Assembly (NCBI GenBank): GCA_020850315.1
Contig: JADZEY010000090.1
Coordinates: 33,117 to 97,116 of the forward strand
Length of the DNA: 64,000 nt
Reading direction: 5' to 3'
Origin: Armatimonadota bacterium
GTDB lineage: Bacteria; Bacteroidota; Ignavibacteria; OLB7
Shown here: one piece after another, positions 18,220 through 28,520 of the stretch
How the letters are laid out: every line of letters starts with the position of its first letter
Position numbering within the stretch: position 1 is the first letter of the stretch
Notes under the pieces: generated by a model
What the model was told of the DNA's origin: nothing
What the model saw: only the letters and a program-made list of their open reading frames with translations
Databases searched by the model: none
Position numbers and translations under genes: made by a program

Positions 18220-19125
18220 ATGCGTATCGCCATCATCGGTAATCCCGGGAAGCCCGATCTTCCCAACGCTGTCCGCGCCTTGCTGGAGATTTTGGATGAG
18301 CGCGGGGTTCCGGTGCTGTTGTATGAAGGGATGCGGGAGGAACTATCCGGCGTAGCCAGCGGGCGAGCGTTTGGGGCGTATCCCGAAATTCGCGCCAGTG
18401 CTACCTACGCCATTGCGTTCGGCGGCGATGGAACGATGCTTGGCGCAAGCCGAATGCTGGCGGGGTCGGGAATACCACTGGTGGGAGTGAATTTGGGGAA
18501 ACTGGGATTTCTCGCCGAGTTCTCGGTGGCCTCGCTTGCCGGAACAATTGACGATTTGCTGGCGGGACGTTGCCGCATTGTGGAGCGCACGTTGCTGCAA
18601 GCTACCTTCCCCGATCTTTCCGAACAGGAACCGATTATTGCCCTGAACGACATCGTGTTCGACAAGCGTGGCGCGGGGCTGATGATGCAGATGGAGACCT
18701 TCATCAACGGCGATTTTCTGGGGGCCTACCGTGCCGATGGATTGATCCTTTCCACCCCCACTGGCTCCACTGCCTACTCGCTGGCGGTTGGCGGCCCGGT
18801 GGTTGTCCCCAGCGCGCAGGTGATTGTGATGGCCCCGATTGCTCCGCATATGCTAACCGCCCGCCCCGTGGTGGTCCCCGACACCGCCGTGATTGAGGTT
18901 TGCCCGATTGCCCAGCACGAGGGTGAAACCGCAACAATCATCGCCGATGGGCAACTGTACCGTAACCTTCCCATGCCCTTGCGGGTCTGTATCACGCGGC
19001 ATCATGATACGGCTGCGCTTGTCAAGAGCAGCGCCACAACGTATTTTGATGTCCTTCGTGCCAAGCTCCTGTGGGGGGAAGAAGTCCGAACAGCACGGCA
19101 TGAGGCAAAAAAAAACCAGCCGTAA
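18220..19125 (+). CDS. nadK: NAD kinase
   Basis: Phosphorylates NAD to NADP in the cytoplasm. 301 residues from ATG 18220 (MRIAIIGNPGKPDLPNAV); an upstream in-frame start at 18169 overlapping ruvA is less likely. The GGDGT motif is at 68-72, NDIVFDKRG carries the conserved NE/D block, and STPTGSTAYSLAVGGPVV is the substrate-binding glycine-rich region. The C-terminus is Lys-rich (EAKKNQP). Confidence 0.94.
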   Translation: MRIAIIGNPGKPDLPNAVRALLEILDERGVPVLLYEGMREELSGVASGRAFGAYPEIRASATYAIAFGGDGTMLGASRMLAGSGIPLVGVNLGKLGFLAEFSVASLAGTIDDLLAGRCRIVERTLLQATFPDLSEQEPIIALNDIVFDKRGAGLMMQMETFINGDFLGAYRADGLILSTPTGSTAYSLAVGGPVVVPSAQVIVMAPIAPHMLTARPVVVPDTAVIEVCPIAQHEGETATIIADGQLYRNLPMPLRVCITRHHDTAALVKSSATTYFDVLRAKLLWGEEVRTARHEAKKNQP

Positions 19126-19203
19126 GGCTGCAACCGTCAGTCGCACGCTACCTGTGCAACCTTCCCGTTAACCTAACCAACAGCTTCTACTAGAGTAAAA
19201 ATC

Positions 19204-19734
19204 ATGCGCACATTCTTCTTCCCTTCTGCACTGGCCGCACTGGCATTGCTGGCCTCTGCCTGTAGCGACACAACCTCGGCAACCACCGATGAACTTGGCA
19301 AAACTACCGTCGAGGAAGTTCAAGCCAACAGCGCGTATGCGTGGTTCCCCGTTGGCTACGATGCCTACCCGACAGCAGCCGGCAAGGCGATATTCGACAG
19401 CAGCGTTGCCAAGATTAAAGCCAATTTCGACCCCACAAAGCACTCGATCACCATGGCGGTGAAACTGAACTGTGGTTGCACCGAAACCCAAAACACGTTC
19501 CCGCAAATCATGAAAACGCTGGATGCCGCCGGGGTTCCCCGCAGCAACGTCAGCATCTACGCCACCGACACCCGATTGAACGGCATTGATTCGATTAAAA
19601 CAGCCTACAGTATCAATGTTGCCCCGGTGTACATTGTGCTGAAAGGGGGGGATGTGAAAGGGCGGATTATCAAAGCCCCAACAACCGGCAAAACGGTGGA
19701 TCAAGATTTAGCTGACTTCTTCTCGGTCCCGTAA
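19204..19734 (+). CDS. Lipoprotein with a thioredoxin-like fold and a CGC motif
   Basis: 176 residues. N-terminal lipoprotein signal (FFPSALAALALLASACS) with the lipobox Cys at about 19. The rest looks like a thioredoxin-fold domain: a beta strand leading to LNCGCTETQNTFPQIMKTLD, then VSIYATDTRLNGID, and the cis-Pro-type segment INVAPVYIVLKGGDVKGRI. The redox motif would be CxC (CGC), not CxxC. Likely periplasm-facing; function not known to me. Followed by a strong terminator. Confidence 0.6.
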   Translation: MRTFFFPSALAALALLASACSDTTSATTDELGKTTVEEVQANSAYAWFPVGYDAYPTAAGKAIFDSSVAKIKANFDPTKHSITMAVKLNCGCTETQNTFPQIMKTLDAAGVPRSNVSIYATDTRLNGIDSIKTAYSINVAPVYIVLKGGDVKGRIIKAPTTGKTVDQDLADFFSVP

Positions 19735-19750
19735 ACGGAAGCGAATACCC

Positions 19751-19821
19751 GAACCAAACAGAAGCAGGACAGCCGAAGCATAGCGCTGCCCTGCTTCTTC
19801 TGTTTGGTTCCTATTTTTTTT
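19751..19821 (+). terminator. Intrinsic terminator after the thioredoxin-like lipoprotein
   Basis: GAACCAAACAGAAG (19751-19764) pairs with CTTCTGTTTGGTTC (19797-19810), with further inner pairing of CAGGACAG and CTGCCCTG, followed by an eight-T run at 19814-19821. This is the clearest intrinsic terminator in the window. Confidence 0.88.
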
Positions 19822-19915
19822 GCGCCACAACCGCCTTCCCCACACTTGCCCCACTACTCCATTCGTCATCCGGAGTACTTCCCATGTCAATGGAGTATTC
19901 ATCATTCCTTTCCCT

Positions 19916-22213
19916 ATGACTTTCTCGCAGTATCACCCCTTCCGGCGGCGTAGCTGGGTGGTGGGGTTGGCATTGGTTCTGATCTTTTTCCCGGCTCGCA
20001 GCCAAGCGCAACAGCAGGAATCCACGTTAAGCGGGTTCGTCAGCGATTCGGCCACCACCGAGAAGATGATCTCGGCAACGGTTGCACTGCGTGGAACAAC
20101 CCTGGGCGCGCTGACCAACAAGCAAGGGTTCTTCACCATCAAGGGGATCCCCGCCGGAACCTACACCGTCACCGTCAGTTTTGTTGGCTACCGCCGGATT
20201 GAGCAATCGCTGACGTTGGCCCCCGGGGAATCGAAACGGGTCAACTTCCAGCTTGCACCGAACACCGTTACCTCCAAGGAGATCACCGTCACCGCCGACG
20301 ATGAAGTGGAACGCCGCCAGATACTGGTAAGCCGTGTGGATATTCCGGTGGAGCAACTGAGCCAGCTACGGATCGGTGGCGAGTCCGATGTCTTCCGCGC
20401 ATTGCAATATCTGCCCGGCGTGCTGACCAGTTCGCAGCTTTCCAGCGGGCTGTACATTCGGGGCGGTTCGCCGGATCAAAACCTTGTGCTGATTGATGGC
20501 TCAACGGTCTATAATCCTTCCCACCTTCTCGGTTTTTTCTCCACGTTCAACCCCGATGCAGTCAAGAATGTGGAGCTGATAAAAGGGGGATATCCGGCTG
20601 AGTATGGCGGGCGGCTTTCGGCGGTGCTGGACCTGACGCAGAAGGATGGCAACCGCGAAAACGTGGAGGGGGTTGCCTCGGTTGGGGCAATCGCATCGCG
20701 GCTGTCGCTGCAGGGGCCGCTGGGCGCGGGATCGTGGTTTATCGGCGGGCGGCGCACCTACCTTGATCTGATTTTGGGATTGCTCCCGCAAGACCCCGCC
20801 GAGCCGTTCCCCGATTTTGCGTTCTACGATGCCAACGCCAAACTCACCCAGAACCTTAGCGATAACGACATTATCTCCGCCAGCGGTTTTCTTAGCCGCG
20901 ACGACCTTAGCCTGAACGGTGGCGGGATTGAATTCAACGTCCACATCGGCAACCAAACTGGGGCGTTGCGCTGGAACCACATCTTCAACGAAAGCCTGTT
21001 CTCGGTGCTGAACGTCAGCGGAAGCCAGTACCAAAACGGCTTTGTGGGGAACAACAGCGGGTTCGGGTTCATTGTAGAGAACACCATCACCGATTACACA
21101 GCCAAGGGGAGCACCGAGTGGTTTATCACCAACGATGCCACGCTGAAAGGGGGATTCGAGGTCACGAACTACACGTTCGATTACTACCAGAACACCACCG
21201 GAAGCGACACGGCAATCGCCAGCGGAACGCAGCAGGCCGGGTTGACGAATGTGGAGATTCGGGACTGGACCTACGCGGCGTTTCTTCAGGGAAACTACCA
21301 GGTGGCGGACCTGCTGGGGCTGCAAGCGGGATTGCGCGTTGACCACTACGGCCAGTTGCAGCAAACCTATTTCGATCCACGGTTGGCACTGCGGCTGCAA
21401 GTTCAGCCCGGCGTTGCTGTGAAAGGGGCGTGGGGGATATTCCATCAGTATCTGCACCTTGCCTCGCTTCCGGATTTCTCCTTCTTCGACACCTGGCTTC
21501 CCACCGACTCCAGCTCGATTCCCAGCATCGGCACCCACTACATTCTTGGCCTGGAAACCGAACCGTGGGAGGGGGTAGATGTGAACTTGGATCTGTACTA
21601 CAAGACGATGGAGAACATCACCGAACTGAATCGCTTCAACACGCGGTCGGGAACAGTATCGCAGATTTTTTACACGGGCGATGGGCACTCGTACGGTGCC
21701 GAGTTGTTTGTGCAAAAACGGGCGGGCCGGCTAACGGGATGGGTGGGATACGGCTTGGGATTTATTGCTTCGCGGTTCGACAGCATCAATGGCGGAAGGG
21801 AATTTCGGCCAAAGTACGACCGCCGGCACGACGTAAAACTGGTGGCGCAGTACAAGATCAACGACCGCTGGGAAGTTGGCGCGTCGTTCACGTTTCAATC
21901 CGGGCAATCGTACACCGGGGCAACCTCGCGGTTCCGAACAAACCTGCCCGGTGACACCGTTGCTGCCGATGTTGTGATCCCTTCCGAGCGGTTTGGGCTG
22001 CGGCTGCCGGCATCGCACCAACTGAACATCAACGCCAACTACAACTCCACCCTGTTTGGTCTACCGATGCGGCTGCTGATTGATCTGTACAACGTCTATT
22101 CCCGGCGCGACATCTGGTTCCGCTACTACGACACCACCACCGACGAAACGAAGGTCACGGATGTTCGCCTGCTACCAATCATTCCATCGGTCGCGCTGGA
22201 GGTGAAATTCTGA
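19916..22213 (+). CDS. TonB-dependent outer-membrane receptor
   Basis: 765 residues from ATG 19916, chosen because it gives a signal peptide (VVGLALVLIFFPARSQAQ). Domain order: carboxypeptidase-like regulatory beta-sandwich (STLSGFVSDSATTEKMISAT, GTYTVTVSFVGYRRIEQ) at about 35-115; plug domain with FRALQYLPGVL, YIRGGSPDQNLVLIDGSTVY and ELIKGGYPAEYGGRLS; then a beta-barrel ending in LEVKF with a terminal Phe. Known for the family: TonB-energised import of a large ligand. The adjacent DUF4249-like lipoprotein overlaps its stop (TGATG) and is a likely partner. The substrate cannot be read from sequence. Confidence 0.9.
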   Translation: MTFSQYHPFRRRSWVVGLALVLIFFPARSQAQQQESTLSGFVSDSATTEKMISATVALRGTTLGALTNKQGFFTIKGIPAGTYTVTVSFVGYRRIEQSLTLAPGESKRVNFQLAPNTVTSKEITVTADDEVERRQILVSRVDIPVEQLSQLRIGGESDVFRALQYLPGVLTSSQLSSGLYIRGGSPDQNLVLIDGSTVYNPSHLLGFFSTFNPDAVKNVELIKGGYPAEYGGRLSAVLDLTQKDGNRENVEGVASVGAIASRLSLQGPLGAGSWFIGGRRTYLDLILGLLPQDPAEPFPDFAFYDANAKLTQNLSDNDIISASGFLSRDDLSLNGGGIEFNVHIGNQTGALRWNHIFNESLFSVLNVSGSQYQNGFVGNNSGFGFIVENTITDYTAKGSTEWFITNDATLKGGFEVTNYTFDYYQNTTGSDTAIASGTQQAGLTNVEIRDWTYAAFLQGNYQVADLLGLQAGLRVDHYGQLQQTYFDPRLALRLQVQPGVAVKGAWGIFHQYLHLASLPDFSFFDTWLPTDSSSIPSIGTHYILGLETEPWEGVDVNLDLYYKTMENITELNRFNTRSGTVSQIFYTGDGHSYGAELFVQKRAGRLTGWVGYGLGFIASRFDSINGGREFRPKYDRRHDVKLVAQYKINDRWEVGASFTFQSGQSYTGATSRFRTNLPGDTVAADVVIPSERFGLRLPASHQLNINANYNSTLFGLPMRLLIDLYNVYSRRDIWFRYYDTTTDETKVTDVRLLPIIPSVALEVKF

Positions 22214-23103
22214 TGAAACGCCGCCACTATCGCCTGCTTCCTGCTCTCAGTTCCATCGCCTTGCTGCTGGCGTTTGCTGGCTGCGAAGACCCCGCGCCAA
22301 CCGACTACATTCCGCAGAACGTCGTCACGGCATATTTGATTGTGGATGCGCCGATCCACGGCATTACGGTCTCGCGATCGCAGGCGGTTGCCGATTCCTT
22401 CAAGTACGCCAACAGCGTTATCCGCGATGCCGATGTTCGGATTATCGAGGGGGAGCAGGTTCACCAGTTGCAGTACCGGAACGACCACAACAACATCGGC
22501 CAGTACTACCTTCCCGACACCGCCATGTTGGTGAAACCGGAAACGCGCTACCGATTGGAGATTACGTTAAGCGATGGCGGGCGCATCACCGGCGAAACCG
22601 TGACCCCTGCGCGGGTTGCTTGGGTGAAGCCGCCGCGCCAGATGCTGCAATACCCAGCCGACACCGCCAATCTCCCTTCCCCCGATTCCCTCAGTTTTGC
22701 GTGGACGGCGATGCAGGGGATCCGTGAGTATATCATCAGCGTTTCCTGCTTGGATTCGTTGGAATATGGCCGCTACTTGACCCCAGCAACTGCGGAGAAG
22801 AACCGGCGCACCAGCAGTGTTATCAATCAGAACGCGCGGCGGCGGTACGACGAAACCACACGTTGGGCATTTGTGCAGACCACCAAACTGCCGTTGGTTT
22901 GGTTCGCCTACAAGTGGTATGGCCTGCATGAACTCACGTTGTACGCCCCCGATCCGAACATGGTGGAATGGTTCAAGCAAACACGGTTTGGGCCGAATGA
23001 GTTCAACGCACTCCTTTCTACTGTGCGGGGGGATGGCATCGGTGTATTTGGCTCGGCATCAGTGGTGCGCCAGCAGCAATTTGTGCTAAAAAACCAGCCC
23101 TAA
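22213..23103 (+). CDS. DUF4249-like outer-membrane lipoprotein
   Basis: 296 residues with a lipoprotein signal (ALSSIALLLAFAGCED). The pattern VVTAYLIVDAPIHGITVSRSQ, then VIRDADVRIIEGEQVHQL and LVKPETRYRLEITLSDGGRI, matches DUF4249 proteins, which in Bacteroidota usually sit next to a TonB-dependent receptor, as here. Role unknown; probably a surface or periplasmic accessory. The last 18 bp overlap, tail to tail, the end of the - strand gene downstream. Confidence 0.75.
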   Translation: MKRRHYRLLPALSSIALLLAFAGCEDPAPTDYIPQNVVTAYLIVDAPIHGITVSRSQAVADSFKYANSVIRDADVRIIEGEQVHQLQYRNDHNNIGQYYLPDTAMLVKPETRYRLEITLSDGGRITGETVTPARVAWVKPPRQMLQYPADTANLPSPDSLSFAWTAMQGIREYIISVSCLDSLEYGRYLTPATAEKNRRTSSVINQNARRRYDETTRWAFVQTTKLPLVWFAYKWYGLHELTLYAPDPNMVEWFKQTRFGPNEFNALLSTVRGDGIGVFGSASVVRQQQFVLKNQP

Positions 23104-23862
23104 CGCGGGGAAGGGAAATGGTGTTGGGTGCGTTAGATTTTGCGATCCAAAGCCTAATAAGCAGAAATACAATCCGTGTAATTGTTGAGGTAATTGGATC
23201 TGTTCTTTATCAAAGCCGTGCAATGTGGCTTGAAAAACGATTATTCCAACCACGTCGTACAATTCTATTTTCATCCCATCTATCCCTCCATGGACAATAA
23301 TACTTCCATCACGTATTCCGTAACTGATATGCGGCACTACTTGATCTGCTACAGTAGTTGTATAGCTTGGTGCTAAGCTGCGTCGGGCAAAAAAAGGATC
23401 ATCATTCCAACCGCCATTCCAGTTATACAAGTATGCATCATCATCATTTACTGCTACTCTCAAGTTAGAAGTTAATTCAGTGACTTCCCCTTGGAGAAGC
23501 ACTGTGGATTGCAAGCTATCTGCGGAGTAATAGATGGAGGCATTTTTTCCAAACAAGTATAATTCGCCAAATTTTCCCCATTTAGCAGCTTGTACTCTAA
23601 ACGAGGTTGGTATGGAAGACTTGTTAGTAACAGACCAAGTTTTTCCATAATTATTTGATCGTAGAAGTAGCCACTGGTTGTTGGCATCCCCGGTCTCGCT
23701 AATAGCTACCCATTCACCGTTGCTGAATTTATGTATTCCATAACCTTTTCCCACATAGGATAATGCCCATGATTTGCCCCCATCTGTTGTTCGTAGCAAT
23801 GTATCGGGATCATTAACGCGGTTTTTGATGATTCGGCCAATTCCAGTATCACGATCCATCAT
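23086..23862 (-). pseudogene. C-terminal fragment of a frameshifted Asp-box T9SS protein
   Basis: 258-residue open frame holding the last part of a protein whose first part is the next entry. Asp-box repeats are visible (TTDGGKSWALSY, SNNYGKTWSVTN). It ends in a T9SS type A-like sorting tail (KIELYDVVGIIVFQATL, then LPQQLHGLYFCLL). There is no good independent start or signal peptide. The same frame reads back past the apparent start as GENFRGLSQSNDNGATWNQI, joining to the upstream fragment if one 8-bp copy at 23977-23992 is removed. Confidence 0.8.
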
Positions 23863-25571
23863 GCTAATTTCTTGGAAATCAATAGCTGATATTTGATTCC
23901 AAGTTGCCCCATTGTCATTGCTTTGAGATAACCCTCTGAAGTTTTCACCAAAAAGGAATAATCGATCGTGTTGTTGATCGTTAGATCGTTAGATGGAATA
24001 GCTATTAATTGTGGTTCATTTGCATAGCCGCTAAATATAGCACCCCCAATCTGCCATGTTTCACCTCCATCATGTGTGGTTACTGCTGCAACATAATCTG
24101 ATGTGTCGCCACTGAATTGCGCGATACCTACAATACTCTGTTGATCCCTTGCCGTATCTACAAACGTAGCAGCTACAAGCGACATGAAACCGGAAGGTAT
24201 TTCGGTGCCTTTTCCAATATCTTTCCAAGAGTCCCCACGATCGCTACTACGTAGAATGCTGCGATGATAGCGACCTACAATAACTCTATCACGGCAAGTA
24301 GCTACGGCCGTAATTGGCACATACACTGGGGTGTTGCGTTGCCATGTTATACCAGCATCATTACTCCGCGCAACAACGATGCCGGCACCAACCATGTAAT
24401 AATGGAGCGAATCAAGAGCATAGCCAGAGGCAGCAGATCCAAGTGAAATTGGATGATAGAATGATTGCCAAGTCTTGCCTGCATCATAAGTGCGATAGCT
24501 TACGGATCCACCAAAAAAATTATTCGAGACTCTGAAAGCAACCCAATGATATTTTGAAATAAAATTGAGGTTCCGTGCATCAATAAAATCAGGCAATACA
24601 TTGGAAGCCCAAGATTTCCCATCATCACTTGAATGGTAGATGTAGTGAAGCTCTACGCCAGGGCGGGTTGTGTCTTGAATGTGATCTACAATAAAAAGAG
24701 AATTATCTACGCTACGGCGAAAATAGTTCTTGATACGTAGATCAATCAGCGTGGGGTGGGTGTCTTGCCAAAATGGCAGACGATTCCATTCTATAGTTTT
24801 TAGATTCAAATGAATTTGCGCAAGGTAGTAAACGGTGATAGGCTGATTGTTTTTTAAGCCCTTCACCAAAGCAATAACACGAACAGTTTGCGAATCTGGG
24901 ACATCAAATGTTCGATACCAATCTACAATGATACCAGCTTGTTGGTCAAAGTCAGATGGGATTGGAAATGATCCAAATGGAGTTGTTCGTGAAATCTCAG
25001 AATAATATGCGCCATTATACTTGTACAGTTGGATGCTATCACCGAATTGCCAAGTTGTACCAGCATCGGTAGAAATTAACAACCGACGATTATACCCTGT
25101 AATCGTATCAGAATCTGGTGTTGTCAGTTGCTGGGATGTTTCGGCTAAAGCAATAAGCGTTCCATTTGGCCCACCATTCGAGCTGCTTGTATAATTCAAA
25201 TTAATGGAAGGGTCAGCAATAGATGGTTGAATTAAGCTCCATGTCTCTCCATTATCTTGAGTATAATAGCCAATCCTATCATTGCCAAACGAGGAACCAT
25301 ATCCATCTGAAAACAAAGAGTGAGGGATTGGAGCATTCCCGAAATTCCATGACTGCCCACCATCAATAGTTCGGAATCCACGAGCATTTGCTGAAATGAA
25401 ACCATTCATAGTATCTCGAAAAAAAATACCAGAGGGAGATCGTTCATTACTAGGAATCTTGTCATCAAGACCAAATTCTATTTTCTGCCAGACCTTTTGA
25501 GCATAAGTATTCGTAGCAGTTACCGCTAAGCAGAACAGCACTATGGAGGCAATGTGTTTCTTTTTCATCAT
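23859..25571 (-). pseudogene. N-terminal fragment of a frameshifted Asp-box (BNR/YCF48-like) T9SS protein
   Basis: About 570 residues from ATG 25571 (MMKKKHIASIVLFCLAVTAT), which gives a signal peptide ending NTYAQ. It carries repeated Asp-box motifs (TIDGGQSWNFG, STDAGTTWQFG, SSDDGKSWAS, TYDAGKTWQSF, SNDAGITWQRN, SSDRGDSWKD, THDGGETWQIG), typical of extracellular beta-propellers. The final 25 or so residues (VKTSEGYLKAMTMGQ onward) are out of frame: the correct frame continues in the previous entry. The DNA is more AT-rich than its neighbours. Together the two parts would make a secreted, sorted protein of about 830 residues; ligand unknown. Confidence 0.8.
23977..23992 (-). repeat. 8-bp tandem duplication causing a frameshift
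   Basis: ATCGTTAG occurs twice in a row. Removing one copy restores the reading IPSNDQQHDRLFLFGENF across the two fragments, so this duplication is the lesion. Confidence 0.85.
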
Positions 25572-25599
25572 GTTTAGAGTGTTGCCAGAAGGAACGGCG

Positions 25600-25607
25600 C
25601 AACGATA
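25600..25607 (-). promoter_or_regulatory. Possible -7 box (TATCGTTG) upstream of the Asp-box gene
   Basis: One mismatch to TAnnTTTG, with TTG about 20 nt upstream; lies 29 bp before the start at 25571. Confidence 0.35.
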
Positions 25608-25784
25608 CGGAGAGGAGAAAACCAGCACAATGCAGAGAAATCACCCTTGATTTGAGGAGCGATTAGGAGAAAATAACAAACAAAGGGATGGTATCGAAGC
25701 CAGCCTATGAACATCTGAGATCCCATACCACCCCTTTCTCTTTCTGTTTTGCCAGGCCTACGAACGGCGTTCCGTCTCCATCGC

Positions 25785-28292
25785 TTATATCCCAAGCTCT
25801 ACCCGCGCCCCAATCATCCGTGGGTGCCCAAAGTGTGTGCCCCCGAAACTGGATTCAAATTTGTAGAGGTAGGGGGTATCCAGCAGGTTGGTTGCGGTGA
25901 CGGCAAGGCGGCCATGCAGCGTATGCAGTGCCTGGAACTCATATCCAACAGCCAAATCCACCGTTGCGTGCGGGGCAACCGATTTATCGGGCGAGCCGGG
26001 TTCCTCGCTTTCCAGCGCGAGGAGGTCAAGCACGGCATCGGAGTAGCCACGGGCGCGCAATTCGGCGCGGGATGCTTCGGGGGCCAGGCCGTTGCCGTTG
26101 GCATCGGTCAGATCGAACGGCAACCCGGAATCGAAGCGGGCATCGAACAGGACAAACAACCCCACCGGAAGATGCCAGCCCATGTTCAGCACAGCCGTCA
26201 AGATTTGGTTGTGTTCGGTTGGGAAGATGTCTTCCCCGGCGAACGGGTGCGAGTAGTTGTGCCCTTCTTCACCGAAGATCAACCCTGCGGCAATCGGCGA
26301 CGACCCATCCTCCGGTTTCATCCCCAACGCCACGCAACTGCTGACCGAAAGTGCCCCCTCAAGGTTGTGCCATTTGTGCAGCGATGCGCGAACCTCACCG
26401 CCGGCCACCACCCCCTGTTTCAGGTTCAGCGGGAAGATGATGCCGGAGTTGCCAAGCTCGGCCTTCACGATAAAGTCATCAATCAGCTTGCCGAACGTTG
26501 CTACATCAACATCGAGATATTCGTTTGCGGCCCACCCCGCGCCAAGCTCTATCACGTGGGATTTCTCGCTGCGGACCTGCGTCGGTACGTCCCCTTGTTC
26601 GATGCCGCTCAGCATCTGGGCCTGTGGCGAGCTGGAGACCAGGATGTTCTCGATTGGAGCTTGCATCACAATCCGCCCGTAGCTTCCGCGGAACACCAGC
26701 TGATCGTTGTAGCGGTAGCTTGCCGCCAGCCGTGGCGAAATGGCAATTTCTTGCTCGAACAGGTCGAACATATCGAAGCGAACACCTGCGTTCACTATCC
26801 ATTCATCAACAGCAATCCGATCCTGTATCCATGCCGAAGCGCGCGTTCCGGTTTTCTGCTGATCCACCAGAAACGGCGTGCCGCCCTGCGTGAGGTCGTA
26901 CGGGCGGTAGCGATTATCCCCGCCAGCAATGTTCGGATCCGAGAGCGCGGGGTTGACGACTGCAAAGGTGAAAAACTCCTTGAGCGGGAAGGACTCACCG
27001 CCGATGCCAGCGTTCAGTGTGTTGCTGTGGCCGAACCAATCGGTTGGTGAGGTCAGTTCCAACTGGCCCCCGGTTGCGCCGTTCGACCGGTCGGCACCGA
27101 TAAAAAACTTCTCGTTTTCGGCAACGGCTTTTGCGGAATCTTGCGGGGTGGCGATTCGCATCAGCCCGCCGCTGGTGGCCTTTGCCGTGGCGTTGCGGTG
27201 ATAGGCCATCAGGCTAAGCTGAGCGGTTTCCCCAACTGAAATTCCCAGCCGTGCGCCGGCCATGTAATCGCGCAATTCTTGCCGCTGATCCTGTGCTGGT
27301 GTGGCAATTTTCCCGTTGGGGATGGAATAGTTTGTGGTGTTGTACGCCCCCAGCACGCTTAGGCTGGCCGAGTTGCTCAGGATTGCGTTGATTTTCCCGA
27401 AGGCGTGTAGCCCATCTCCATCATCGTGGATTGGATCCCCTTCGGCAATGGGGTCCAGATAGTGTTCGCTGCTGGAGCCGCTGACGGTGAAGCATCCGGC
27501 AAGTTGGCCATCCAGATTGCCGCCGCCAGTGACGGAGAAATCGTTGGTGTGGTAGCTTCCAACACCCGCCGAGGCTGTCAGGAAACTTGGCGCGTCGAAC
27601 CCCGATTTGGTGGTAATGGCCAGCACCCCAGCGGCGGCCACGCCGTAGCGCGCATCCAGCCCGCCGGTTTGGATGTTGACGGCTTTGAGAGTGTTGGCAT
27701 CGAACAAGCTGGAATAAACCCGGGTGAGGTTGGTGGTGATCGGGATACCATCCACCACGTACTGAAGCTGGGCATCTTCGCCGCGGACGTGCAGGCGGCC
27801 ATCTTCGTCCGGCACAACGCCGGGGGTTGCCAGCAGCGCGGACTCAATCCGCTTGCCCCCGTCAATCACCGGAAGCTCCTGCAAGGCATGGGCGGTGAAG
27901 AAGGTTGCGGTTCCCAAACGGTCGCGGCTGATGCGATCCTCGGTGACAACTACCTCGCGCGCTTGCACGGTGGGCGTGGCATCCATCGTCACGGCCACCG
28001 GAATGGCCGATTGAACAGCAACCAGTTGATTGGCTACGGGAAGATTATCGCTGTACATCTGGATGCGGTAGCTGGCAAACGGGACATCGTAGAAGGTGAA
28101 GGCCCCCGCCGCCGCAACCGGAAGCGATTGCACCACAGCCCCGCTTCGGATTTCGATCAGTTCGGCGCGTACTGGCGCGCTTGCGCTTGGGAGGTTCAGG
28201 ATTGTTCCGGTGATGGTTCCGGCGGAGCGTTGTGCAAGGGCGGTGGTGGTTGCTGCCAACATGGCGGCGGCAACCAGAGAGAAGTGTTTCAT
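25785..28292 (-). CDS. TonB-dependent outer-membrane receptor
   Basis: 835 residues. Signal peptide (HFSLVAAAMLAATTTALAQ), an N-terminal regulatory beta-sandwich (GTITGTILNLPSASAPVRAE, then AFTFYDVPFASYRI), a plug domain (IESALLATPGVVPDEDG, LHVRGEDAQLQYVVDGIPI, VNIQTGGLDARYGVAAAGVL) and a large barrel ending LEGI-like (GARVELGI). Unlike the receptor at 19.9 kb it has no SusD- or DUF4249-like neighbour. Substrate unknown. A promoter is not obvious; a palindromic terminator for the upstream genes lies at 28375-28428. Confidence 0.88.
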   Translation of the reverse strand: MKHFSLVAAAMLAATTTALAQRSAGTITGTILNLPSASAPVRAELIEIRSGAVVQSLPVAAAGAFTFYDVPFASYRIQMYSDNLPVANQLVAVQSAIPVAVTMDATPTVQAREVVVTEDRISRDRLGTATFFTAHALQELPVIDGGKRIESALLATPGVVPDEDGRLHVRGEDAQLQYVVDGIPITTNLTRVYSSLFDANTLKAVNIQTGGLDARYGVAAAGVLAITTKSGFDAPSFLTASAGVGSYHTNDFSVTGGGNLDGQLAGCFTVSGSSSEHYLDPIAEGDPIHDDGDGLHAFGKINAILSNSASLSVLGAYNTTNYSIPNGKIATPAQDQRQELRDYMAGARLGISVGETAQLSLMAYHRNATAKATSGGLMRIATPQDSAKAVAENEKFFIGADRSNGATGGQLELTSPTDWFGHSNTLNAGIGGESFPLKEFFTFAVVNPALSDPNIAGGDNRYRPYDLTQGGTPFLVDQQKTGTRASAWIQDRIAVDEWIVNAGVRFDMFDLFEQEIAISPRLAASYRYNDQLVFRGSYGRIVMQAPIENILVSSSPQAQMLSGIEQGDVPTQVRSEKSHVIELGAGWAANEYLDVDVATFGKLIDDFIVKAELGNSGIIFPLNLKQGVVAGGEVRASLHKWHNLEGALSVSSCVALGMKPEDGSSPIAAGLIFGEEGHNYSHPFAGEDIFPTEHNQILTAVLNMGWHLPVGLFVLFDARFDSGLPFDLTDANGNGLAPEASRAELRARGYSDAVLDLLALESEEPGSPDKSVAPHATVDLAVGYEFQALHTLHGRLAVTATNLLDTPYLYKFESSFGGTHFGHPRMIGARVELGI

Positions 28293-28374
28293 GGAGGTTG
28301 TGTGGAAATTGAGAGTTAGAGAGGCACACTGACAGCGGCTTGTAAACTCTCATTTTTTTCCCCTGTGGCAATAC

Positions 28375-28428
28375 AAAATTTTCGCGGCATGGTATTGTGG
28401 TGAGCAATGCCATGCCGCAAAAATTTCA
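28375..28428 (-). terminator. Palindromic terminator between the tonB-like gene and the receptor
   Basis: GCGGCATGG (28384-28392) and CCATGCCGC (28410-28418) pair, extended inward by TATTG / CAATG (one wobble), with a 7-nt loop. A/T runs flank both sides, so it could work in either direction. Confidence 0.7.
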
Positions 28429-28520
28429 GACCTCCACTTCCTCCCGTCCTCACTCACCTTCCGCAAAACCATGCTGGAGCTTGGTGATTGGAGTGCCTCG
28501 GTGTTTCACCGGAATAACCC

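Noticed and set aside
25749..28319. Long + strand frames (433 and 297 codons) opposite the TonB-dependent receptor
   Set aside because: They are antisense shadows of a clear receptor gene in GC-rich DNA.
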